NCBI GenBank assembly: GCA_017468925.1
Contig: JAFUHI010000010.1
Location: forward strand, 1 to 43,010
DNA: 43,010 nt
Source of the DNA: Bacilli bacterium
Lineage (GTDB): Bacteria > Bacillota_I > Bacilli_A > RFN20 > CAG-826
Direction: 5' to 3'
In this document: positions 24,394-32,201 of the stretch, piece after piece
Layout: the number at the start of each line of letters is the position of its first letter
How positions within the stretch are numbered: the stretch's first letter is position 1
Translations under genes and position numbers: made by a program
Notes under the pieces: generated by a model
The model's database searches: none
What the model was told of the DNA's origin: nothing
What the model saw: only the letters and a program-made list of their open reading frames with translations

Positions 24394-25209
24394 ATGAAGA
24401 AAAAAAGCAAAAAGATCGAGACAATTTATTATAAAGATCCGCTAAATGATGACTTTGCGGGTACGAAAATAAAAAGAAGAGAATTGCCGGAAAACTTTAA
24501 ATGGATGCATACGAATCCGATATGGCATTTCTTTTCCCGCGCCATATATTACGCCATCGCTTACCCTGTCATTTTCCTGACTGCGAAGATAGGTTATGGC
24601 GTCAAAGTGGTTGGACTTAGAAAACTAAGAAACGCCAAACTTAAAGGCGGATATTTCCTTTTCGGCAATCATACATTAATATCTGATGCCTTCGCCCCTC
24701 AGATTTTCATGACTAGGAGCAGATTCGCCCACATGGTCGCCGATCAAGATGCCGTCTCAATCCCCGGAATCAAAGGGCTATTGATGATGTTAGGCGTATT
24801 GCCAGTCCCAGAGAATCCAGAGCAGCATAGGAAATTCTCGGAAGCGGTTGAATATTATGCGATGAAAAAAGGACGTGTCATCGTCGTATATCCCGAAGCC
24901 CATATCTGGCCATATTACACTTCAATCCGCCCATTCACCGAGAAATCATACGTGATGCCGGCGAAACTTGGTTTGCCAGTCGTCTCTTTCGCCGCGACAT
25001 TCAAGAAAAGGAAATTCAGGAAACATCCTAGGATCATCTATCATGTATCAGACCCAATATATCCAGATATGTCACTATCCTTAAACGAACGAGCAAAAGA
25101 GCTTAGGGATGCCTCTTATGAATTCATGATTGATACGGTTTCAAGCTTGGATAATCTAACAACGATTAGATATATAAGAATAAAAGATGAAGAAAAGAAA
25201 AATGATTGA
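24394..25209 (+). CDS. 1-acylglycerol-3-phosphate O-acyltransferase (PlsC family)
   Basis: 271 residues. A membrane helix near residues 48-68 (IWHFFSRAIYYAIAYPVIFLTA) is followed by the HX4D catalytic box in FGNHTLISDAF and the second conserved block VVYPEAHIWPYY (in place of the usual FPEGTRS). The family acylates lysophosphatidic acid or related lipids at the inner membrane face. The PEAHIWPYY variant suggests a divergent branch, so the exact acceptor is uncertain. No Shine-Dalgarno sequence precedes ATG24394. Confidence 0.88.
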   Translation: MKKKSKKIETIYYKDPLNDDFAGTKIKRRELPENFKWMHTNPIWHFFSRAIYYAIAYPVIFLTAKIGYGVKVVGLRKLRNAKLKGGYFLFGNHTLISDAFAPQIFMTRSRFAHMVADQDAVSIPGIKGLLMMLGVLPVPENPEQHRKFSEAVEYYAMKKGRVIVVYPEAHIWPYYTSIRPFTEKSYVMPAKLGLPVVSFAATFKKRKFRKHPRIIYHVSDPIYPDMSLSLNERAKELRDASYEFMIDTVSSLDNLTTIRYIRIKDEEKKND

Positions 25210-25275
25210 GCGTTCTTGTGGTTTTAATGCCCAAATCATTTTATAATCTATCTAATAAACAAGGAGAAAAGAAAA

Positions 25276-25815
25276 ATGGAATTGAAAGGTTCAAAAACCG
25301 AGAAAAATCTTCAGGCCGCTTTTGCAGGCGAATCGCAAGCCAGGAACAAATACACATATTATGCTTCCAAGGCGAAAAAAGACGGATATGAGCAAATCGC
25401 TGCCTTATTCCTAGAAACCGCCGACAACGAGAAAGAACACGCCAAATTGTGGTTCAAATATCTCGATGGAATCGGTTCAACCGCGGAGAATCTAGAAGCT
25501 GCCGCCAATGGCGAGAATGATGAATGGACCAGCATGTATCCAGAATTCGCTAGAATCGCTAGAGAAGAAGGATTCAATGAGATAGCAGCCAAATTCGAGA
25601 TGGTCGCCAAAATCGAGAAAGAGCACGAAGAAAGATACAGAAGGCTTCTCGATAACGTCAAAGGCGGAGTCGTCTACGCCTCAAAAGATAAGACGGTAGC
25701 CGTATGGAAATGCCGCAACTGTGGCGCGATAGTGGTTGGCAAAGTCGCTCCAGCTATCTGCCCAGTCTGCAATCACCCTCAAAGCTATTTTGAGTTGAGA
25801 GCGGAGAATTATTAA
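25276..25815 (+). CDS. rbr: Rubrerythrin
   Basis: Peroxide-reducing protein of anaerobes. 179 residues: an N-terminal four-helix ferritin-like domain with the di-iron ligands in [36 protein letters not shown] and [10 protein letters not shown], and a C-terminal rubredoxin-like domain with [10 protein letters not shown] and [14 protein letters not shown] binding one iron through four Cys. The length is standard. AAGGAG precedes ATG25276. A structured terminator follows. It supports an anaerobic lifestyle with some oxidative stress. Confidence 0.97.
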   Translation: MELKGSKTEKNLQAAFAGESQARNKYTYYASKAKKDGYEQIAALFLETADNEKEHAKLWFKYLDGIGSTAENLEAAANGENDEWTSMYPEFARIAREEGFNEIAAKFEMVAKIEKEHEERYRRLLDNVKGGVVYASKDKTVAVWKCRNCGAIVVGKVAPAICPVCNHPQSYFELRAENY

Positions 25816-25830
25816 TTCAATAAAGCCAAA

Positions 25831-25912
25831 GGCCTCTAGAATGATATGTACCCCTCCTCCTGTTTGGTCCAGGGCTTGGGGTACAGTTCAGAACCGCTAG
25901 AGGTCTTTTTCT
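25831..25912 (+). ncRNA. Structured RNA / elaborate terminator after rubrerythrin
   Basis: The outer stem GGCCTCTAG (25831-25839) / CTAGAGGTC (25897-25905) has 9 bp with one G-U pair and is followed by T5. Inside it, TGTACCCC (25847-25854) pairs perfectly with GGGGTACA (25878-25885). That arm is extended, past an internal loop, by CCTG/CAGG (25859-25862/25870-25873) closing a TTTGGTC loop. The outer stem alone can act as a terminator. The inner GC-rich arm is more than a terminator needs, so a processed small RNA or a ligand-binding leader is possible. Confidence 0.6.
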
Positions 25913-25914
25913 AA

Positions 25915-25943
25915 TTGAAAAAGCATAAAAATGAATATATTAT
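25915..25943 (+). promoter_or_regulatory. Promoter giving a predicted leaderless mRNA for the lipoprotein gene
   Basis: TTGAAA (25915-25920), 17 bases, TATTAT (25938-25943). The ATG is at 25950, six bases after the -10, where transcription would be expected to start. No Shine-Dalgarno sequence is present. Confidence 0.65.
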
Positions 25944-25949
25944 CTAGCC

Positions 25950-27626
25950 ATGAAGAAAAATAGTTTGTTTTTTATTCTCTCATTATCGCTAGGATCGTTG
26001 CTTGCATCCTGCTCATTTGGAAATAACACCTCGCCGATTGATAAATACAATGCGAAATACAATCTTTTGGACAATAGGGTTCATTCCCTATCTCCATCCA
26101 TCTACGAGGTCCTAATCCCAGAAGAATATAAGCTCGTAAGCGATGATGAATTAGCCTCTATGTCTATCGCCCAAAACCCATCTTTAGGGTTTGTCTTCAT
26201 CGAGGAAGCAGAGGCCGATGAATCAATTTCAACCGCGGAATACGGGGTTTTTTCACTGATTTTCAACAAAGTGATAGTTCCGGTCTCCTATTCATCATTC
26301 AGGTTGAATGGCCCAACGAACAATGGATATTACATCATTGGCCAGAATGTCACATCAGGCTTATATGATGTATATGATTATCGTGGTTTTACTGTCCTTT
26401 CCTCTTTGACCAACGTGGATAATATTTCTTTCACCACAACAATATCGCAGACATATGGACTTATTGAAACATATAACTATGAAGGCGATACGGTTTCTAG
26501 AATCGTTAATGAAGACGGGACTAGAAGCGAATACGCGAACGATAAAGAAAACTCGTTGCCAGAAATCGGGGATATTATCGATACCGGCCGCTCGGACTTG
26601 AAACAATATGGTCTAGATGGCTACTACGCGAAGATAGGAAACGGCTATTGGCGTGTTTATAAAAACGATGGGACAATGGTCGCCCAGTACCAAGTTCCTT
26701 CATTAAGCGCAGTTATCTTTGATAAGACGATTCTTTATCAAGTCAGCACCCTTTTGGCGGATGACGCCTCAAATTATGATTATTTAAGCGTTCATCCATT
26801 AACTGGTGAAACAAGAAAATATCTTCTAAGAACATATACGATTGAGATATTGACTGGCAAACTCACAGAGCATACAGTCAATTACCTAATCGATACCAGC
26901 TCAACCCCATCGGTTGTTTATGATTCCGAAGGGATAATGAGATATGGCTTGGTCAAGGCAAGTGATATCACGAATAAACGCATAATGAACGAATACGCAA
27001 AACTCTATGTTTTGAATTCTGATGGGACTGTGCATTATGATGCTTCAGCTGACCCAGCCTATGGCGCAGAGATTTTAAGCGATACCAGATATTACAACCC
27101 GACCACTAGAGAGATTCTGGACGAGAATTTCACCTCCATTGCCTCCCTCGGTTATAGCGTCACCGCTAGAAATTACGATGCTCAACTTTTAACCGTTCAG
27201 GCTTCGACTACGACTAGCTCAGTTTTAGGCGCGGTTAATTTCAATGGGGTGACTGTTGTTTCCTTTGCCTATTCCTCTTTGGATCTATCTTGTCTCACAA
27301 ATGGATTCGGATATGGAAAAGGCACGGATTTGCTTGATTATTCCATTAATCCAACAACTGGGGAAGAAGTGGCGCACGAACTGCAAGCGGGCACCTCACT
27401 CACTCCATACACCGGTTTTGGATATCTAAGGATGGTATACGATGCTAGTGAAGAAACACCTGAAAAAATATCATATCTAACGAATGATTTCGTCGAGGCT
27501 AAAGTCTTAGATTCTTACGTCTCTAGGAAATATGGCAGAGCAACCGATATTTATTTCGATGATTTCCAGATTGATACGTTTGAATACGAAGAATACAGCA
27601 AATACATAGTATTCCATTTGGTCTAA
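25950..27626 (+). CDS. Large hypothetical lipoprotein
   Basis: 558 residues with a lipoprotein signal peptide and lipobox (LSLGSLLASC, Cys near residue 21), so lipid-anchored outside the membrane. The mature part is Tyr- and Ser-rich with repeated short beta units such as YDVYDYRGFTVLSSL, IETYNYEGDTV and WRVYKNDGTMVAQY, a pattern like WG or KWG-type beta-propeller repeats. I do not recognise a named family. It is a single gene, with its own promoter, between the rubrerythrin terminator and two tRNAs. Confidence 0.88.
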   Translation: MKKNSLFFILSLSLGSLLASCSFGNNTSPIDKYNAKYNLLDNRVHSLSPSIYEVLIPEEYKLVSDDELASMSIAQNPSLGFVFIEEAEADESISTAEYGVFSLIFNKVIVPVSYSSFRLNGPTNNGYYIIGQNVTSGLYDVYDYRGFTVLSSLTNVDNISFTTTISQTYGLIETYNYEGDTVSRIVNEDGTRSEYANDKENSLPEIGDIIDTGRSDLKQYGLDGYYAKIGNGYWRVYKNDGTMVAQYQVPSLSAVIFDKTILYQVSTLLADDASNYDYLSVHPLTGETRKYLLRTYTIEILTGKLTEHTVNYLIDTSSTPSVVYDSEGIMRYGLVKASDITNKRIMNEYAKLYVLNSDGTVHYDASADPAYGAEILSDTRYYNPTTREILDENFTSIASLGYSVTARNYDAQLLTVQASTTTSSVLGAVNFNGVTVVSFAYSSLDLSCLTNGFGYGKGTDLLDYSINPTTGEEVAHELQAGTSLTPYTGFGYLRMVYDASEETPEKISYLTNDFVEAKVLDSYVSRKYGRATDIYFDDFQIDTFEYEEYSKYIVFHLV

Positions 27627-27650
27627 AAAAGAATTTTCTATCTTTTTCTC

Positions 27651-27679
27651 TTGAAAAGGCATATTGCGATGTGGATAAT
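27651..27679 (+). promoter_or_regulatory. Promoter of the tRNA-Asp/tRNA-Phe pair
   Basis: TTGAAA (27651-27656), 17 bases, GATAAT (27674-27679), 17 bases before the tRNA-Asp 5' end. Confidence 0.6.
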
Positions 27680-27696
27680 ATTTAAGCACACTCGAT

Positions 27697-27773
27697 GGAT
27701 CATTGGTGTAGCGGTCTAACATGCCTCCCTGTCACGGAGGAGATCACGAGTTCGAATCTCGTATGGTCCGCCA
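27697..27773 (+). tRNA. tRNA-Asp (GTC)
   Basis: Acceptor GGATCAT/ATGGTCC, anticodon stem CCTCC/GGAGG with loop CTGTCAC (anticodon GTC at 27731-27733), TTCGAAT T loop, discriminator G and encoded CCA. The structure is regular. Confidence 0.97.
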
Positions 27774-27786
27774 ATAAGTGTGTGAT

Positions 27787-27863
27787 GGCCCGGTAGCTCA
27801 GCTGGTAGTAGCAGTGGACTGAAAATCCACGTGTCGGCGGTTCGATCCCGCTCTGGGCCACCA
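27787..27863 (+). tRNA. tRNA-Phe (GAA)
   Basis: Acceptor GGCCCGG/CTGGGCC, anticodon stem GTGGA/TCCAC with loop CTGAAAA (anticodon GAA), T loop TTCGATC, discriminator A, encoded CCA. The D arm is unusual: GCTC faces TAGC because one extra T sits in GGTAGTAGC, leaving one mismatch. It otherwise looks functional. Confidence 0.95.
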
Positions 27864-27876
27864 TATTGAAACAATG

Positions 27877-27907
27877 GGATTGATACCAAAAATATCAGTC
27901 CTTTTTT
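27877..27907 (+). terminator. Terminator after tRNA-Phe
   Basis: GGATTGATA (27877-27885) and TATCAGTCC (27893-27901) form a 9-bp stem with one G-U pair and loop CCAAAAA; six T follow. Confidence 0.85.
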
Positions 27908-28007
27908 CATTTTTAAGGGTTATTTCGCTTATTTTAGGAATAAATTGCTTTATTTTAGGTGAAGTAGGCCTCTTTTCTTTGCCTTTTTAATATGCAGGCA
28001 ATTTATG

Positions 28008-28036
28008 AAAAGCACGATTTGATAATAAAAAGCACG
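28008..28036 (+). repeat. Two AAAAGCACG direct repeats, 20 bp apart
   Basis: AAAAGCACG at 28008-28016 and 28028-28036, spacing about two helical turns, in the leader of the AlbA_2 gene. This is a possible regulator site. Confidence 0.45.
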
Positions 28037-28070
28037 GATATTATATTTGTTAAGTGTCTCATTAATAAAA

Positions 28071-28118
28071 TTTTCTGGTTGTTTTCTGGTTGTTTTCTGG
28101 TTGTTCTTGTGATATAAT
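28071..28118 (+). promoter_or_regulatory. Three 11-bp tandem repeats followed by the promoter of the AlbA_2 gene
   Basis: TTTTCTGGTTG occurs three times without gap (28071-28081, 28082-28092, 28093-28103), about one helical turn apart, directly before TATAAT (28113-28118). The repeats cover the expected -35 region, which has no good match, so activation or repression by a protein binding the iterons is likely. Confidence 0.6.
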
Positions 28119-28144
28119 ATAATCAATCGTAGGAGGATTTGAAT

Positions 28145-29461
28145 ATGTTTGTTGATGAGGATAATAATATAGAATTAAAAGAAATATTAAATAGTTCTTT
28201 AGCCAAGGAGATTGTCGCATTTTTGAATACAGATGGAGGCACTATTTATCTAGGTATAAAAAACAATCGAGAAGTTATTGGAGTGAATAATATCGACGAA
28301 AACATGAGAAAAATATCCGATGTCATAACAGATCAAATTTCACCAAGATGTGTTTCGTTTGTAAATCAATATCACGAAACACTTGAGGGAAAGAACATTA
28401 TTAAAATTGAGGTAAAGAAAGGTAATCAATTGTTTTATATTAAAAAGTATGGTATGTCTGAAGCAGGTTGCTATGTTCGTATTGGTTCATCTTGTAAAAG
28501 CCTACTACCCGAAGAAATTCAGGATAGATTTATTAAATCTTTACAGATTCATGAACAAAATATAATAGATATTCCTTCAAGAAGAAAAGATTTAACTTTC
28601 AAGATTCTTAAGAATTATCTTTTATCTAATGACAACCACATTTCAGAAAATACATTTTTAGATAATTACCATCTAGTAACAAAGAATGGTGAATATAACT
28701 ATCTGGCTGAAATTTTATCTGATAAAAACGATATTGTTATTAATGTTGCCACATTTTCATCTAATGACAAGACTCAATATTTAAGTAGAGAAGAGTTTGG
28801 TGGGAAATGCTTGCTATTGGCTATGGAGCAGGCAAAGAATTATATTAACTCAATCAATCAAACGTATATAAATTTGGAAACTACACCTAGAAAAGAAATA
28901 AAAATGTTTGATACTGAAGCGTTTGAACAAGCTTGGATAAATGCATGCGTACATAATAAGTGGAGTGAAAGCAACCACCCAGGCATTTATGTTTATAGGG
29001 ATAGATTAGAAATTGAGTCTTTTGGAGGTATTCCAAAGACTTTAACAAAAGAACAATTTTTAAGAGGAAAAAGTGAACCGGTTAATAAACAATTGTTTGA
29101 TATCTTTAGAGCTTGTAATTTTGCTGAAGAAAGTGGACATGGAGTGCCGTCGGTTGTAAAGGTTTATGGAGAAGATGCTTATGTTTTTTCTGATTTTTAT
29201 ATCAATGTGGTTATTCCGTTTAATCGCGACGGTTTTAATACTGCTGCCAGAAAAACTGACAGTAAACAACCAGAAAACATTGATAAAGAGATCATTGAAA
29301 TAATAAAAAGTAATGGTAAAGTCTCGAGAAAAGATCTTGCATTAATTTTAAACAAGACAGAAGGAAGCATTAGACATCACTTAAATAAATTGCAAGAAAA
29401 AGGAATGATTAAGCATCAAGGCCCAGACAAAGGTGGATATTGGGAGGTCATCAATGGCTAG
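28145..29461 (+). CDS. AlbA_2 (Schlafen-like) domain putative regulator with HATPase and winged helix
   Basis: 438 residues from ATG28145, 8 bases after AGGAGG; an open TTG at 28139 is too close to that site. N-terminal AlbA_2 domain (IELKEILNSSLAKEIVAFLNTDGGTIYLGI, YVRIGSS). The middle (AFEQAWINACVHNKWSE ... IYVYRDRLEIESFGGIP) matches the HATPase_c_4 region of RecG-like regulators. The C-terminus (IIEIIKSNGKVSRKDLALILNKTEGSIRHHLNKLQEKG) is a winged HTH. These proteins are usually accessory and linked to defence or regulation. It sits behind tRNA-Phe in AT-rich DNA and overlaps the TfoX-like gene. Confidence 0.9.
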   Translation: MFVDEDNNIELKEILNSSLAKEIVAFLNTDGGTIYLGIKNNREVIGVNNIDENMRKISDVITDQISPRCVSFVNQYHETLEGKNIIKIEVKKGNQLFYIKKYGMSEAGCYVRIGSSCKSLLPEEIQDRFIKSLQIHEQNIIDIPSRRKDLTFKILKNYLLSNDNHISENTFLDNYHLVTKNGEYNYLAEILSDKNDIVINVATFSSNDKTQYLSREEFGGKCLLLAMEQAKNYINSINQTYINLETTPRKEIKMFDTEAFEQAWINACVHNKWSESNHPGIYVYRDRLEIESFGGIPKTLTKEQFLRGKSEPVNKQLFDIFRACNFAEESGHGVPSVVKVYGEDAYVFSDFYINVVIPFNRDGFNTAARKTDSKQPENIDKEIIEIIKSNGKVSRKDLALILNKTEGSIRHHLNKLQEKGMIKHQGPDKGGYWEVING

Positions 29462-29741
29462 CTCTAAGGATTATCTGGAATACGTTCTTGAATTATTAAG
29501 AGAAACAAGAGGCATTACCTATAAAAAGATGATGGGTGAATATATGCTTTATAAAGATGACATTCTTTTTGGTGGTGTTTACGATAATAGATTTCTTATA
29601 AAGAAAACTAAATCATTAGAAAATAGTGGCCTAAAAGAGCAAATTCCATATCCATCCGCAAAATCAATGCTACTTATTGATAGTGAAGATCCTGATGAGA
29701 TAAAGTCGTTAGTGTTACTCGCTTTAAGTGACTTGAAATAA
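29454..29741 (+). CDS. TfoX N-terminal-domain protein
   Basis: 95 residues from ATG29454, chosen because GGGAGG lies 6 bases upstream, inside the end of the previous gene (8-base overlap). The sequence ITYKKMMGEYMLYKDDILFGGVYDNRFLIKKT is the typical TfoX-N core (MxGexxly...vfg.i.dg.lylK). TfoX domains act in competence or other regulation in some bacteria, but single-domain forms in Bacillota are uncharacterised. Coupled to the AlbA_2 gene, so a joint role is likely. Confidence 0.88.
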   Translation: MASSKDYLEYVLELLRETRGITYKKMMGEYMLYKDDILFGGVYDNRFLIKKTKSLENSGLKEQIPYPSAKSMLLIDSEDPDEIKSLVLLALSDLK

Positions 29742-29754
29742 GGAAGATTAAAGC

Positions 29755-30330
29755 ATGCAGCAGATTCGCGAATCTCTTTTGGCTTTTAATAAAGACAAAA
29801 ATAGATTATTATTTTTGACTATGAAGAAAATGGATGAATTAAAAAAAGCCAAACTCATATATAGCGGTGAGCTTTTGCTTTTCACAATTGTTTTTATCGT
29901 CCTTGGTGTATTGATGCTTTTAGGCATTCTCGGGAACAAAGATCTATTTAAGCAAATATTCTCCTGGGTTACTTTATTTGGCTCGACGTGGCTTATAGTA
30001 GATTTCTTTTGGGTCCTCTTATCTAAAAAAAGAAGAGCGAAGAATTCGCTTTTGGATAAAGCTTTGCTTTTGCCAAGTGCTAGCTGCACCATCGCATTTG
30101 ATATTTTTTGCTTAATCAATGGTCCTTTAAACGTCAATGACTTGGCTGGCGTTAATCTATACGGATATTACTGCGGCTCATTATTCATGTATTTCGCCGC
30201 AGTCTATTTATTCCAAGCCATATATCATTATTTCTATCCAATCCCTGGCTTATTAGAAGATGATAAGAAAGCAGAAGAAAAGGAAAATATCCCTGCAGAA
30301 ACTGAACAAAACGATGAAAAGCAAGAGTAG
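29755..30330 (+). CDS. Hypothetical membrane protein
   Basis: 191 residues with four hydrophobic segments (about 38-62, 68-88, 104-122 and 133-158) and an acidic, Glu-rich C-terminal tail. GGAAG precedes ATG29755; a second in-frame ATG at 29821 is possible. The start of the PhoH-like gene overlaps its end by 17 bases. The family is unknown. Confidence 0.78.
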   Translation: MQQIRESLLAFNKDKNRLLFLTMKKMDELKKAKLIYSGELLLFTIVFIVLGVLMLLGILGNKDLFKQIFSWVTLFGSTWLIVDFFWVLLSKKRRAKNSLLDKALLLPSASCTIAFDIFCLINGPLNVNDLAGVNLYGYYCGSLFMYFAAVYLFQAIYHYFYPIPGLLEDDKKAEEKENIPAETEQNDEKQE

Positions 30331-31084
30331 TGATTACGTATTATTTGGCGTTGATTTCTCTTCGAATGAGGGCCAAAAAGAATTAATAAGGAACATAAGG
30401 ATTGACCATACAATAAAGCCTGTGGTTTTTTGTGTAGGAAGCGCAGGAACTGGAAAAACATTCGCAGCTTTGGCGGGCGCCCTTGGCGAAGTCAGGGGGT
30501 ATGGAGGCAATCACAAAAAATACAAGAATATCTATTATGTTAGAGAGCCGGTAGAAATAGGTCATCGACTTGGTTATCTGAAAGGCACTGAAGAAGATAA
30601 ATATGCGCCATACCTAGGACCATTATTGGACAATTATCTCCATTTAATGGCTTTTGCCTCTAAGAAAGGCGAAGACAAATCTAATCTATATTTAAAAAGA
30701 AAAGAATCCGATGGGGAATTGCCTTTTATGTATTCTCGCTTGCCTAGCGACATCATCCCTTTGGCGCCTGAATTTTTAAGAGGAAGATCATTCGATGATT
30801 GCATCATCATAGTGGATGAAGCCCAAAACCTCACCTTGGATGAACTACAGACCTTAGTGACTAGAATCGGCTCATTCTGCAAGATGATAATAATCGGCTC
30901 GCCAAACCAAATAGATATCCCTGGCCAAAGCGAAGAAAATAATGACTTCATGACTGCATATAAGATTTTGGAACCAACAGGTCTAGTTTCACTAATCAAA
31001 TTAGAAGCACCGATGAGAAGCTCATTCGTTGTTGATTTCGATTTAAGGTTCACCGAATACAAAGAGAAAAAAAGGAAGAAATAA
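30314..31084 (+). CDS. PhoH-family ATPase
   Basis: 256 residues from ATG30314, which begins the conserved region; an earlier open reading from 30260 runs deep into the upstream gene. Walker A is GSAGTGKT (42-49) and Walker B is CIIIVDEAQNLT, followed by a GSPNQIDIP segment (sensor I-like), all as in PhoH and PhoL helicase-like ATPases. It has no KH or PIN domain. These proteins are thought to act on RNA, but the role is not settled. The gene overlaps the membrane protein gene and is followed after 1 base by the CDF gene, so the three may be cotranscribed. Confidence 0.92.
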   Translation: MKSKSSDYVLFGVDFSSNEGQKELIRNIRIDHTIKPVVFCVGSAGTGKTFAALAGALGEVRGYGGNHKKYKNIYYVREPVEIGHRLGYLKGTEEDKYAPYLGPLLDNYLHLMAFASKKGEDKSNLYLKRKESDGELPFMYSRLPSDIIPLAPEFLRGRSFDDCIIIVDEAQNLTLDELQTLVTRIGSFCKMIIIGSPNQIDIPGQSEENNDFMTAYKILEPTGLVSLIKLEAPMRSSFVVDFDLRFTEYKEKKRKK

Positions 31085-31085
31085 T

Positions 31086-32201
31086 ATGAATCGAGAAAAG
31101 GTTATTATTAGGACATCGTTTGTCGGGATCGCCGCAAATATCGTATTGGTCGCGCTTAAGATGGTGTTTGGTGTCATTGCCGGATCACTTTCTTTTATAA
31201 GTGACGCTATAAACAATTTAACCGATGCTTTATCTAGCATCATTACAATTATAGGAACCAAATTATCCAACAAAAAACCAGATGCCAAACATCCATTTGG
31301 CCATGGAAGAGTTGAATACATAACTTCTTTTATTATTGGCGTCATCATTATAGTAGCTGGTGTAAGCGCCATAAGAGAAGCGATTGAAGGATTCATCAAT
31401 CCAAGCGATGCGAAATATGATTTATGGTCATTTATAGTGGTTTCTGCAGCGATTTTGATAAAAATATTGCTTGGAATCTTCTTCAGGATAATGGGAAAGA
31501 AAGTCAATTCAGCCTCATTAAGCGCGAGTGGATTAGATGCTTTGCTCGATTCTATTCTGACCTTCTCAACATTGGTGGGCGCCATAGTCAGCTATTTCTG
31601 GGGAGTATCAATTGAAAACTATCTATCAATCACTATTGGATTGTTCATCATAAGGTCTGGGGTAGGGGTCTTAAGAGAATCAGTCGCCACCCTTATTGGC
31701 ACAAAAGGGGATGCGGATCTAGTTCAATCAATCTATAAATTAATTCGGGAAACGCCAGAAGTCAAAGGCGTATATGACGTCATTATGCATGACTACGGTC
31801 CCAACCGAACAATCGCCTCTGTGCATATTGAGGTTGATGATTCCTTGAAAGCTACTGATATCCATAGAATCACTAGACAAATAACTGAGAAAGTATTTAT
31901 GCAATATGGCATTATTTTGACGGTGGGAATATATGCATCAAATACAGAAGATGTGAGATACGCTCAAATCAAAGAAGACCTCTTTGCGATAATTAGGGAA
32001 AAGAAAGACATTCTTCAAATTCACGGCTTTTACGTTGACGAAAAAAATAAGAACATTTCATTTGACTTGGTTCTCGATTTTAAATCAAAGAATCCAGAAG
32101 AAACAGTCTTCGATATAAGAGAAAGAATTTCTAAGAAATACCCAGATTATAATTTCAATATAATCGTCGATAGCGATTTCGTTGGTCTAGATTCAAAATA
32201 A
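31086..32201 (+). CDS. Cation diffusion facilitator (CDF) metal efflux transporter
   Basis: 371 residues. Six membrane segments occupy about residues 8-210, with the signature SLSFISDAINNLTDALSSI and the metal-site HPFGHGRVEYITSFIIG. A cytoplasmic dimerization domain follows (about 215-290) and a less common extra C-terminal domain (about 295-371), giving a longer protein than simple YiiP types. It exports Zn, Fe or Mn in exchange for protons. AGGAAG precedes ATG31086. The 3' end overlaps the convergent exonuclease III gene by 9 bases. Confidence 0.95.
   Translation: MNREKVIIRTSFVGIAANIVLVALKMVFGVIAGSLSFISDAINNLTDALSSIITIIGTKLSNKKPDAKHPFGHGRVEYITSFIIGVIIIVAGVSAIREAIEGFINPSDAKYDLWSFIVVSAAILIKILLGIFFRIMGKKVNSASLSASGLDALLDSILTFSTLVGAIVSYFWGVSIENYLSITIGLFIIRSGVGVLRESVATLIGTKGDADLVQSIYKLIRETPEVKGVYDVIMHDYGPNRTIASVHIEVDDSLKATDIHRITRQITEKVFMQYGIILTVGIYASNTEDVRYAQIKEDLFAIIREKKDILQIHGFYVDEKNKNISFDLVLDFKSKNPEETVFDIRERISKKYPDYNFNIIVDSDFVGLDSK

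Noticed and set aside
27716..27910. Minus-strand ORF of 64 codons across the two tRNAs
   Set aside because: It is the antisense of tRNA-Asp and tRNA-Phe; its GGPERDRTADT and GGPYEIRTRDL stretches are the well-known false proteins produced by tRNA antisense reading.
28071..28103. Tandem repeats as a CRISPR array
   Set aside because: The 11-bp units are contiguous with no spacers and no cas genes are nearby.
27787..29741. Integrated element with att duplication of the tRNA-Phe end
   Set aside because: I looked for a second copy of the tRNA 3' end near 29740 and did not see one; there is no integrase in the segment.
30634..31585. Long minus-strand ORFs (142 and 180 codons) opposite the PhoH and CDF genes
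   Set aside because: They lie wholly antisense to well-recognised genes, with Ser/Pro/Ile-rich composition typical of shadow frames.
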